Assembly: GCA_936450465.1 (NCBI GenBank) | Contig: OW388302.1 | Span: 13,293,530 to 13,357,529 of the forward strand | Source of the DNA: Gibbula magus | Lineage: Eukaryota > Mollusca > Gastropoda > Trochida > Trochidae | DNA length: 64,000 nt | Direction: 5' to 3' | Part shown: positions 11,833 through 23,600 of the stretch, one piece after another | How positions within the stretch are numbered: the first letter of the stretch is position 1 | Layout: each line of letters starts with the position of its first letter | Program-made: the position numbers and the translations under genes | Notes under the pieces: model-generated | Databases searched by the model: none | What the model saw: the letters and a program-made list of their open reading frames with translations, nothing else | What the model was told of the DNA's origin: nothing

Positions 11833-12447
11833 TTAATTTGCATATAGACATATGTGACTAGAATATAGCACGTCACACAAGAATATCCGTACTCTCGAAA
11901 GCGTCATATCCGTAAAGGGGCAGTAGCACGTTTTTTTGCAAATTTTATTTTTTAAAATTTCCCATTTATAATAATAGTTTATGTCATTTATATTTACTTT
12001 AGCGGGTAAAAAATATTATTACACAAACCAATTATCTGTAGTGGTAATAACGGTGATGTGTATAAAGCAAAAATTGCATGGCGGCCATTTAATTGTGAGC
12101 ACCTTTATTTTTTTTAAATGACAAAGACGATTCCAATGGCTTTACGGAACCATGTTCACTAACTTGATTTTCTGAAAAGTGAAGGGTGTTTTACTATTGG
12201 TGACATCATTTTTCAAATATATTTCATCGATTTATTTCAGCGAAAAAAAGTGCTACTGCCCCTTTAAGAGTTCTTAACTTTAATCGATCTAATTTTAATG
12301 AGACTGAGCCACCCGCTGTACAACCTTCTCTACAATTCAGTGGTTCCAACAAAATCACATAGTGGATGCAGAGGTGGGGACAGGGGGTTCGAATCCCAAT
12401 TTTGTCGTGTTATTTTTTTTCACTCAAACCTACATACAAGTTCTCAG
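11833..12447 (+). repeat. Tandem segmental duplication, copy 1 (contains MITE A2 and a tRNA-like block)
   Basis: From AATTTGCATATAGACATATG to CTACATACAAGTTCTC this matches 13019-13612. It includes a family A element and a downstream block with GGGGGTTCGAATCCC that resembles a tRNA box B. Confidence 0.8.
11912..12267 (+). mobile_element. MITE family A, copy A2
   Basis: Complete. Ends AGGGGCAGTAGCACG and its inverse. Part of the segmental duplication. Confidence 0.85.
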
Positions 12448-13018
12448 AATCGAACCCCGAACCTTTTGGTCAAAAACAGAACGTGCAAAATGCGAGCAAA
12501 ATTAAAAATTCGATACAAAATAGTTTACTTTGGTCAATAATCAAACCACCGCCCATAGCTCAAAACAGCAACTGATTTCGTAAAGCTAATTTAGTGTGGT
12601 TAATACCGGAAATTCCTTCTCGTCGAGTTGTTGATTATCTGGGTTCGAATCTCAAGTGTTCTTACGTAGTTAACGCGTCATTGGAATCGGGATTGTACTT
12701 TTACTGATTAGTTGACGTAGTACATGGATTAGGCTTGTCTGTAACAGACACGATGTCCAGCCGTACCCGTGTCTCTAGCAACACAACAAGTTGCAGTCAA
12801 TCAAGGAGACTAGACTGTAATTGAATCTCTTATAGGATAAATGAGGGGAATGTCAGGAGCGTTGTCGTCCTACATTTAAAAATTTTGACTGAAATCTCAG
12901 AACGTCACATTTAGAGATTATCAAGTCATGGGCCCGTATTCTCGAAACCATCTCATCCTTAAGAGTTCTTAACTTTGATCGCGGCCCATGTGTTAAAGGG
13001 ACAGTGTGTCGTTCTAGT

Positions 13019-13612
13019 AATTTGCATATAGATATATGTGACTAGAATATAACACGTCACACTAGAATATCCGTATTCTTGAAAACGCCATGTCCGTAAA
13101 GGGGCAGTAGCACGTTTTTTGCAAATTTTATTTTTTGAAATTTCCCGTTTATAATGATAGTTTATGTCATTTATATTTCCTTTAGTATCTTATTACACAA
13201 ACCAATTATCCGTACAGGGAATAGTGGTGTTGCGTATAAAGCAAAAATTGCATGGCGGCAATTTTAATGTGAACACATTTTATTTTTTCGAATAACTAAA
13301 ACGATTCCAATGGCTTTACAGAACCATGTTCACTAACTTGATTTTCTGAAAAGTGAAGGGTGTTTTACTATTGGTATTTTTCAAATACATTTCATCGATT
13401 TATTTCAGCGAAAAAAAGTGCTACTGCCCCTTTAAGAGTTCTTAAATTTGATCGATCTGATTTTAATGAGACTGATGGCCACCCGCTGTACAATCATCTC
13501 TACAATTCAGTGGTTCTAATAAAATCACATAGTGGATGCAGAGGTGGGGACAGGGGGTTCGAATCCCAATTTCATGTTATTTTTTTTCACTCAAACCTAC
13601 ATACAAGTTCTC
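13019..13612 (+). repeat. Tandem segmental duplication, copy 2
   Basis: Same order of parts as copy 1, about 1.19 kb downstream. A different element (13613-14140) starts exactly where the match ends. Confidence 0.8.
13097..13435 (+). mobile_element. MITE family A, copy A3
   Basis: Duplicate of A2 with small deletions. Confidence 0.85.
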
Positions 13613-14140
13613 TTAAAGGGACAGTGTGTCATTCTAATCACATAAGTTCCAAAGGGTGTATATCTAGATGTAATGATTGTTTTCGAAAATGACCGTTTTA
13701 GTGCACATCATTTCGGTATAGTGACACTATTAAAATGTTCAGTCTTGATTATGATCGAAAACTGGACAATGTACCCGGCTGGCGCGCATGAATTGGTCAA
13801 ACGTAATTATGAAAACTTCAATAAAAAATATATGTAACAGTCAAATAGACAAATATCTGTTGGTATAATTCAGTGGATCATATAAATGGTGTACTTGTAA
13901 ATGGGGGGGGGGGGGGGGGCGGGGGGGGGGGGGGGGGGGGGGGGCGTTAATTTGGCTTCTCTCATCATATGTTAGGCCATTGCTCGATTTCTATAGAAAG
14001 CAAGTTAATGTTTAATATTTGCCAATTGGGATGATTATGCAAGTCAAGTTCGATGATTTGGACGTTAATCAGTACATTAGGTAGTTTGGCATGTATCAAA
14101 GCTAAATAAAATATCAGGACAAAACTTAGTGTCCCTTTAA
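13613..14140 (+). mobile_element. MITE related to family D (D')
   Basis: TTAA flanks and ends AGGGACAGTGTGTC / CTTAGTGTCCCT. The core has CTGGACAATGTAC and GGCGCGCATGAATTGGTC like family D. A 42-bp G-rich run (13903-13944) sits inside. Confidence 0.7.
13903..13944 (+). repeat. Poly-G run
   Basis: 42 bases, G except for one C near position 13920. Length may be unreliable in assembly. Confidence 0.9.
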
Positions 14141-14171
14141 GATTTGACTTTAAAAACCCGCCGGCCTACGA

Positions 14172-14757
14172 ACGTTCATTCTCTTCCCACAGAGGTTACT
14201 CCCTTCAGATTTCCTATCCTACCCTCTGTTGTTTTTCGCTTTAAATCGGGAGCAGAATCCAATTCCCCTAGCGGTGGAAATAGAAATCTCATCCCATATC
14301 CCTGCTTCTTAACCAATGAAAACTCATCTTTCAATGGCCATGTAGTCCGAATGACTTCAAAGATCTAGGCATTTTACTCTGTAGGGTCTTGCTCATTAGC
14401 ATATGTCAGTCGAATATGCCTGATGTAAATAACGCAAGTGAACTATTTTTGGTATTTATCTATGATTTGGTCTTCTTTATTTATAAGCATGTTTATGATC
14501 AATAGTTTTCACAAAATCAAATAGCATATTCCGAGAAAAACACATGAAACGAGAAAACTTTGGCCTTACGTTTATTTTATCATTATGACGTGTCATTAAC
14601 AAATGTCACTTTAACAACGGCGTCGCTGATTGCACAACTAGATTTAATTGCAACCAATCAGGATACTCCCTTTCTGCCCCCGATTTCAAGCGTAAAACAA
14701 CAGAGGCCGGGTAGGATTGGAAATCTGAAGGGAGTAACCTCTGTGGGAAGAGAGTGA
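14172..14757. mobile_element. Foldback element with CCCACAGAGGTTACTCCC arms
   Basis: Arms at 14172-14262 and 14673-14757 are inverted copies (TTCCCACAGAGGTTACTCCC; GGGAGTAACCTCTGTGGGAA). A lone arm recurs at 21863-21920. Confidence 0.7.
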
Positions 14758-15077
14758 TATTTATGTAGATATTTTCCATTAGATTCATGAACAAATAAAC
14801 AAGATAGTCATGGTAACAATCATATTAATCCAAAAAAGTATGGAGGTACCTCAATATCATTGTCCATACAATAATGTAATTTTCTGATAAAATCATTTAG
14901 GTCAACCGTATTACAAACCAATAAAATGCAAAATAATTCTCCATAAAGTCATAAATCTGTAAACGTTTATGGTGTACCAGTATTCGGGATAATCTTCACC
15001 TTTAACCCAACAGGGACAATCCTCTTGTTTAAGGCTTAACTCGTGTTTACATAGCAGGGAAAATCTATCCGACCCCC

Positions 15078-15114
15078 GTGACGTCACAGATAAGGCGTGC
15101 CCAAGTCTTATACC
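15078..15114 (+). promoter_or_regulatory. Possible core promoter: CRE-like palindrome and TATA-like site
   Basis: GTGACGTCAC at 15078-15087 contains a full CRE palindrome, followed by CTTATACC at about 15107. Both lie within 81 bp of the start codon at 15159. Inferred from position only; TGACGTCA also occurs elsewhere in the window. Confidence 0.3.
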
Positions 15115-15158
15115 CGCTCTCCACCCGTATCTCATTGCTACCGGGTACTCCTAACACC

Positions 15159-15225
15159 ATGTGGTCGTTTGTTGCTGTATGGAGTTTACTATTTATCATT
15201 TATGTTCATGGATCGCCTCTTAAGG
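15159..15225 (+). CDS. Unknown secreted protein, exon 1 (start codon and signal peptide)
   Basis: ATG at 15159, 22 codons plus one base, donor GGTAAGAA. Encodes a hydrophobic signal peptide (WSLLFIIYV core). The context AACACCATGT suits translation start. Confidence 0.75.
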
Positions 15226-18200
15226 GTAAGAATTGAATTTTGAAAATTACTAAATCTTGCCCCTGGTCATACCTGCATTCCACCCGTATCTAATTGCTTA
15301 CGGCAACCCAAAATTCCATGTGATGTTATTCCGCTGTGTGTATTTACTGTTTATCTTTGTTGTTCATCTACCGTTTTGGGCAAATGTAACTAAATTTTGT
15401 CCCCGTTTTCCCCGTCAACCTCATGTGGTCGTACATCAAACCCCATGTGGTCGTACATCAAAACCTCGAGTGGTCGAACATCAAACCTCATGTGGTCGTA
15501 CATCAAAAACTCGAGTGGTCGTACATGAAACCCCATGTGGTCGTACATCAAAACCTCATGTGGTCGTACATCAAACCCCATGTGGTCGTACATCAAACCT
15601 CATGTGGTCGTACATCAAACCCCATGTTGTCGTACATGAAACCCCATGTGGTCGTACATCAAAACCTCATGTGGTCGTACATCAAACCTCATGTGGTCGT
15701 ACATCAAACCTCATGTGGTCGTACATCAAACCTCATGTGGTCGTACATCAAACCTCATGTGGTCGTACATCAAACCCCATGTGGTCGTACATCAAACCTC
15801 ATGTTGTCGTATATCAAACCTCATGTTGTCGTACATCAAACATCATGTGGTCGTACATAAAACCTCATGTGGTCGTACATCAAAACCTCATGTGGTCGTA
15901 CATCAAACCCCATGTGGTCGTACATCAAACCTCATGTGGTCGTACATCATACCTCGAGTGGTCGTACATCAAACCCCATGTGGTCGTACATCAAAACCTC
16001 ATGTGGTCGTACATCAAACCCCAATGTGGTCGTACATCAAACCTCATGTGGTCGTACATCAAACCTCACGTGGTCGTACATCAGACCTCGAGTGGTCGTA
16101 CACGAAACCCCATGTGGTCGTACATCAAAACCTCATGTGGTCGTACATCAAACCCCATGTGGTCGTACATCAAACCCCATGTGGTCGTACATCAAACCAC
16201 ATGTTGTCGTATATCAAACCTCATGTTGTCGTACATCAAACCCCATGTGGTCGTACATCAAACCTCATGTTGTCGTATATCAAACCTCATGTTGTCGTAC
16301 ATCAAACCTCATGTGGTCTAACATCAAACCTATTGTGGTAGTACATCAAACCTCATGTGGTCGTACATCAGACCTCGAGTGGTCGTACATGAAACCCCAT
16401 GTGGTCGTACATCAAAACCTCATGTGGTCGTACATCAAACCCCATGTGGTCGTACATCAAACCCCACGTGGTCGTACATCAAACCCCATGTGGTCGTACA
16501 TCAAACCTCATGTGGTCGTACATCAAACCTCATGTGGTCGTACATCAGACCTCGAGTGGTCGTACATGAAACCCCATGTGGTCGTACATCAAAACCTCAT
16601 GTGGTCGTACATCAAACCCCATGTGGTCGTACATCAAACCCCATGTGGTCGTACATCAAACCTCATATTGTCGTATATCAAACCTCATGTTGTCGTACAT
16701 CAAACCCCATGTGGTCGTACATCAAACCTCATGTTGTCGTATATCAAACCTCATATTGTCGTACATCAAACCTCATGTGGTCGTACATTAAACCTCATGT
16801 GCTCGTACATCAAAACCTCATGTTGTCGTACATCAAACCTCATGCGGTCGTACATCAAACCTCATGTCGTTGTTCTTCAAACCTCATGTGGTCGTACATC
16901 AAAACCTCATGTTGTCGTACATCAAACCCCATGTGGTCGTACATCAAACCTCGAGTGGTCGTACATGAAACCCCATGTGGTCGTACATCAAAACCTCATG
17001 TGGTCGTACATCAAAACCTCATGTGGTCGTACATCAAACCTCATGCGGTCGTACATCAAACCTCATGTCGTTGTTCTTCAAACCTCATGTGGTCGTACAT
17101 CAAAACCTCATGTTGTCGTACATCAAACCTCATGTGGTCGTACATCAAGCCTCATGTGGTCGTACATCAAACCTCATGTCGTTGTTCATCAAACCTCATG
17201 TGGTCGTACATCAAAACCTCATGTTGTCGTACATCAGACCTCGTGTGGTCGTACATCAAACCTCATGTTGTCGTACATCAAACCTCATGTGGTCGTACAT
17301 CAAACCTCATGTGGTCGTACATCAAGCCTCATGTGGTTGTTCATCAAACCTCATGTGGTCGTACATCAAACCTCATGTGGTCGTACATCAAACCTCATGT
17401 GGTCGTACATCAGACCTCGTGTTGTCGTACATCAAACCTCATGTGGTCGTACATCAAACCTCATGTTGTCGTACATCAAACCTCATGTGGTCGTACATCA
17501 AACCTCATGTTGTCGTATATCAAACCTCATGTGGTCGTACATCAAACCTCATGTTGTCGTACATCAAACCTCATGTGGTCGTTCATCAAACCTCATGTTG
17601 TCGTACATCAAACCTCATGTTGTCGTACATCAAACCTCATGTTGTCGTACATCAAACCTCATGCGGTCGTACATCAAACCTCATGCGGTCGTACATCAGA
17701 CCTCCTGTGGACCTACATCAAACCTCATGTGGTCGTACATCAAACCTCATGTGATCGTACATCAAACCTCATGTGGTCGTACATCAAACCTAATGTGGTC
17801 GTAAATCAAACCTCGTGTGGTCGTAAATCAAACCTCATGTGGTCGTACATCAAACCTCATGTGGTCGTACATCAAACCTCGTGTTGTCGTACATCAAACC
17901 TCGTGTTGTCGTACATCAAACCTCGTGTTGTCGTACATCAAACCATGTGTGGTCGTACATCAAAAACTCATGTGGTTGTTCATAAACACCTCATCCTTTT
18001 GGTCGTACATCTAACATCATGTGGTTGCACATCAAACCTCATTGGAATCTACTGGGAATCGAACCCAGATCTTCCGGTGATGATAGAACACTATACCAAC
18101 TGAGATACGTCCCCGAATAACGATATTCGATATGAAAGAATGTTATTCAACTTTTCTATGCTCTATAATATAAGGCAATTTTAAAATGTAGATGCTTTTA

Positions 18201-20630
18201 TCTGACATATGACAGCGACAGTCTGTCTGTCTGTTTGTTTGGACATTGTCCAGTCTATTGTGAGCTGCTGACCCCTGAGCGGAGACCGGTTGGTCAATAG
18301 ATAGCCGAGGTATTTATATATACCCCACTCTGCAAATAGCCGATTATATCTCGTCTTTGTGACTGTCCATATCATTGCTAGGGTCACGTATGCGTGCTAA
18401 TTATTTCAACCCAAATATATGCTTGACGGACTTAGATCTGCCCTTGTGCTGATAAATGAAACGCATGCATATATACTCATCTACAAAAGATAAAGACCAC
18501 CCAATAGTTAGTATTTTATGGATAATGATGTGAACTAAAACTCCCTGAATAGCGGCGAGGCGACATGGAGTTTCAAGAGTGTTTTACTTATATCACAGCT
18601 AAATATAATGGCAGGGGGAAAGCCCGCAACACCATGGTTATATGCATTGCGGTGAAACCTGCGTGCCATGGGTGGAACTAGCGAACCATGGATGGTACTG
18701 AGCTGAAATTCAGTGTAGCATTGCACACAAACCTTGGCTCTGTTCCATAACATCCATAATAATAATCCATAATAATAATCGCTCATGGAGCGCTACATTA
18801 AACCTCTCTTTAACGCGATTGCTCAATGTAGCGCTACGTAGCAAGGCGAGCAAACTTCGAGGAATTTGCACTGTATCGTTCAAGAGAGAGTGAGCGCTAC
18901 TTGAGCGCTACTTGAGCGCTACAGTAAGCGATCAATGAGCAATTTAAGCGCTCGCTGTTACTGCGTGTAGAGCAGTTTTCTACTGCAGACAAAGTTGCCG
19001 AGCCACTGACGGGATTCGAACCCCAAACCTCCTGATCCTAAACCGAACGCACTAACCGCCTTTTTAAGTGCATGTCGTTCTTTTTCCAGTACTAACGATC
19101 TTGAACACGCCTTCTAAAGGTGCATGTCGTTCTTTCCAAATACTAACTCTCTTGAACACGCCTTCTTAAGGTGTATGTCGTTCTTTTTCCAGTACTAACG
19201 CTCTTGAACACGCCTTCGATAGGTGTATGTCGTTTTTTTTCCACTACTAACGCTCTTGAACACGCTCTAGAAGTATGCATATCAAACAGTCACAAGCCAA
19301 CATTTATTTTAAAATTGACGACATGTCTAGAACGCGAGGCCTCAAATCGTGACTGTGAACTATTTATGGTACACTTGACCTTCGAAAATGTATGCCGTAT
19401 TTCCTGTGTTATGGACCTTATGTTCATAAATTACAATCATAAGTGTCAGAATAAAGTATAAGAAGTATCGATAACTATGTGACGTCATCATGTTAAGAAT
19501 TATATAAAAATACTCATCAAAGAAAATCAATATGGATATGTACATGAATGTCAACAAATGTCTTCTCACGGTATAAAGGCAATATTTGCGTGCGAATTAT
19601 GGCAGTATGCTTTTTCTATTCGTATAGATTTAGCAATGGTCGCCATGTCGGGAGAAATGGCCCTCGCGTAAATGAGAATTTACCATCGTGGATACTCTTT
19701 TAAACATTTCTCTTGTTCATTGCGTGATAAAACAATTAAAACTCTCTATCAAATAGATTGACATACGCATTTTGGTAAGGAACGGACTTTTGTAGGATTA
19801 ACATATTTATAACTTAAGGCGCCTCATGAATAATTTAATGTTTTCGCTCTCATCTATAAATCCTCACTTTAGAAGTACTTGCCGAAAAAGGTGTGTATAA
19901 CTGAACTGAACTTAATGTTATATATATTGTATATGATATGTATATGTAAGATATGTATTCTGATTTACAGCAAGTCGTATGGTAGATTTATTTTATTGTA
20001 TGGGAGTATTCGGTATAAATGAAGAGCCGAGATCCCATATCTGTTAAAGGTGCATCCATTGTGTTTCATAAAATTTTATTTGGCTTAATACGTTCCAACT
20101 CAGCATATGTGCTGTTTACAATACAAATAAATTCCCTCAGCTTGCATATTTATTCCCAATCGCCAAATATATCATAATTACTAGTTTCAAATTAAAATCG
20201 AGTAACATCATTATGCATGTGCAGAAACCGAAATTACAAGTCCAATAATGAATTTACATGTACAGTAGTTACATGACCTATTATACATTATTAACTCAAA
20301 GTTAGCATTTTGTTTGTTCGGTAATAGTCTGTACTTCTTGATAAAGTAACACCATTTATAACATTTTGAATATGTGACCCCAATAACACAATGGATGTAC
20401 CTTTAACTGTTATTGTTCCCGAGTTGATGCCAGGCAATTTATTTTGTATTCCTCTATGTGACATTCAGTGTTTTAATAATAATCTCAAAGTATTATTATA
20501 TTTTAATAATATTCATAACGTACCATTTACATACATAGCTATTTCACCTATTAAACACTATCAACCCTACGATGTATTTTTGACTGTAATAGATAAGTTT
20601 CCAAAATTACATCAGAGTAATTGATGCTCG

Positions 20631-20688
<58 letters not shown>

Positions 20689-23600
20689 TCCGGTTTTCGA
20701 TAAATTTTCAATATATTGAGGGGCGGGATGGCGCAGTGGTTAGCGCGTTCGGCTTCGTAGGTCCGGGGTTCGAATCTCACGGCAGCTCAGAGAACTGTTG
20801 CATGCAGTAAGGTTTGGGTGCAATGCTACACTGTATTTCAGCGTAGGACCTCCCATGGTTCGTTAGTTCCAGCCGATGCTCGCAGGTTTCACCGAAATGC
20901 ATAGCCACATGGCGTTGCGGTCTTTCTCCCTGCCGTAATACTAGCAGCCGCGGTATAAGTGTAATACTTTTGAAATCGGCGTTAAACCCCTACCCACCCC
21001 ACCCCACCCCACCCCATCCCACCCCACCCCACTCCACCTCACCTCACCTCACCTCACCTCACCTCGCCTCACCTCACCTCACCTCACCCCAGTCCGCCCC
21101 GCCTCACCTCACCTCACCTCATATCACCTCACCTCACCTCACTTCACCTCACCTTATCTCACTTCACCTCACCTCACCTCACCTCACGTCACGTCACGTC
21201 ACGTCACGTCACGTCACGTCACCTCACCTCACGTCACGTCACGTCACGTCACGTCACCTCACCTCACCTCACCTCACCTCACCTCACCTCACCTCACCTC
21301 AGCCCGCCCCACCTCACCTCACCTCACCTCACCTCACCTCACCTCACCTCACCTCAGCTCACCTCAGCTCACCTCACCTCACCTCACCTCACCTCACCTC
21401 ACCTCACCTCACTTCACCTCCCTTCACCTCAATATACTGAATGAACTAGCATTAAAATGTTAGTTTTTAGCAACAGTCCGATGAAATAACACCATTTGTT
21501 ACGTTTGGCATATGTGACCCATTTAAGGTTTGAGTCTAATGCTACATTGAAATTCAGTGCGGTAACACCAATATTCTTTGGTTCCAGTCACGGCTCGCAG
21601 GTTTCACTGCAATTCAAGGATAAATACAATATCATCCCGAGCTTAATTTATTCCTGTCTAAATCACAAAACGTAGTAATATGAGCGAAATACCCCTGACG
21701 GGAACAGTGTGGTATGTGACCAGGCTGACATGCAAGATTCACGGTAAAATCATGCAAAAAGCTGCACGCTGAAATATACAAGATAAGGTCGGGTTCGTCT
21801 GTTTTCATTCTCGGCCTAGCAATTGCTAACGGTTGCTTTTTATACACAAGGTGGTCGCAAACTCTTCCCACAGAGGTTAATCCCTTCAGATTTCCGATCC
21901 TAACCTTGTTTGGAATCGCGGCTATTTGAGGAACGGTTGGAATTTCCCTATCCCTAGACATGTTATCACTTACCGTAGACCCGACTGGGCCACAGTGACA
22001 AGTCTCATCACAGCTGTTGCTATTGTCTACGCATGTGCAACAATTTCTGATTTTCTATCAAACGTTAGCCATTCACGGTTCAGGCGAATTCGACCAAAAT
22101 GCACGGGAAAATCGTGCGACACGTGCAGCACAGTGAAATGAACAAAACTTGGCGTCGTGTGTCACAGTGCATACATGTTTTTCGTTCGTTATTACCATCA
22201 CACCCGTTGAATATGGAAATGAGATTTGGCCTTTTGACAACGTTAAATGTCCATCCATTGATAAAAACTAAGAAAACTAGAACGCTACATATATATCAAA
22301 TTTCCCCCGCAAGTCATAAGCCCGTTTCCATCATTGGATTTAAAGGCGCTGTAGCACGTCTTTTCGCTCAAATGTACAGTCGATGTACATGGTTCCGTAA
22401 AGCCTTGTGAATCGTTTTTGTTATTTGAAATAATAAAATGTGTTCACAATAAAATCGTCGCCGTGAACCGTTATTACCACTCCGAATACTTGGTTTGTGT
22501 GATAAGATTTGTTACCCTCTTAAATAAATATAAATGACATAAACTATCAGTATAAATTGGAAATTTACAGTGCCTTAAAGGGTGTTCATTCGCTCCTTAA
22601 ATTTAAAGTATTAAACTTTTTTCTAACCATTATTTTTTAAAGATCAAGGTTTATGATCAGCATTACAAAATAGCGTGTAGTGAGGTTTTTTTCGAGATAT
22701 GACGCCTGTAAGATAGTTGGGTGAAGTACAATTTTAACATGGGAGTCTATGGGGGAACTGAGAAAGAAACTGCTAAAAACTTTAAAATACTACATTTCTA
22801 GTATTTAACTTTTTATTCCTTTTTCGATATGTTACAAAATTCATGTTTCCCTACCGAAATCGATGAAAATTATATATGGTAGTCTGTTTTTTTTTAAGCT
22901 TTGACACAAAATGTACCTGAAAACCCCACTTTTTAAGGGAAATTTAATCCATTTGTACTGTTTAAGACCTTTTTAGATGTTCTTATGTCACATTTTCTTT
23001 ATTTCATTTTTTTTAAAAGTATGTAGATAATGTAGAATATCATGAAGTAATTAAAGATGACAACAAATCTTTACTTAATCATATTTCATTTTTGAAGTTC
23101 GACAGGAAGGAGCGAACATCCTTAAGCGTTGCTGTATTTCGTTAACATTCCTGTGCTTGACTAGCAGCGCACACTGAAGGGTGAAGCGACAAGCACAGTA
23201 AAGTTAACTATACGCAGCAATGCTTAAATTAGCCAGTGATGGAAAATGAAGCGAGAGGTGATTTACAGGGGTAGTTGACCCAAGCCCTTATCATTTAATG
23301 AATTTCTTGCCTCTGTTGCAGATACCGGAAACAGCCAGTATGACGGGAAGGTAAGTTTAAAATAGTAAACTTCAAATTTCTTAAAGGGGCAGTAGCACGT
23401 TTTTTCGCTCGAATAAGTTAATGAAATGTATTTGAAAAATAAGTTCACCAAAAATAAAACATCCTTCTCTCTTCGGAACTTTTTTTAAAAATGAGTGCAC
23501 ATGTTTCGGTAAAGCCATGGGAATAGTTTTTGTAATACAAACTAATAAAATGTGTTCACCATAAAATGGCCGTCATGCAATTTTTGCTTTATACGCAACA

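Noticed and set aside
15867..17804. 645-codon open frame (and 582-, 354- and 259-codon frames nearby)
   Set aside because: They are readings of the 22-bp array in all three frames. The unit has no stop triplet, and the encoded peptide is just the repeat.
20970..21440. 156-codon PHLTS-rich frame
   Set aside because: Pentanucleotide SINE tail.
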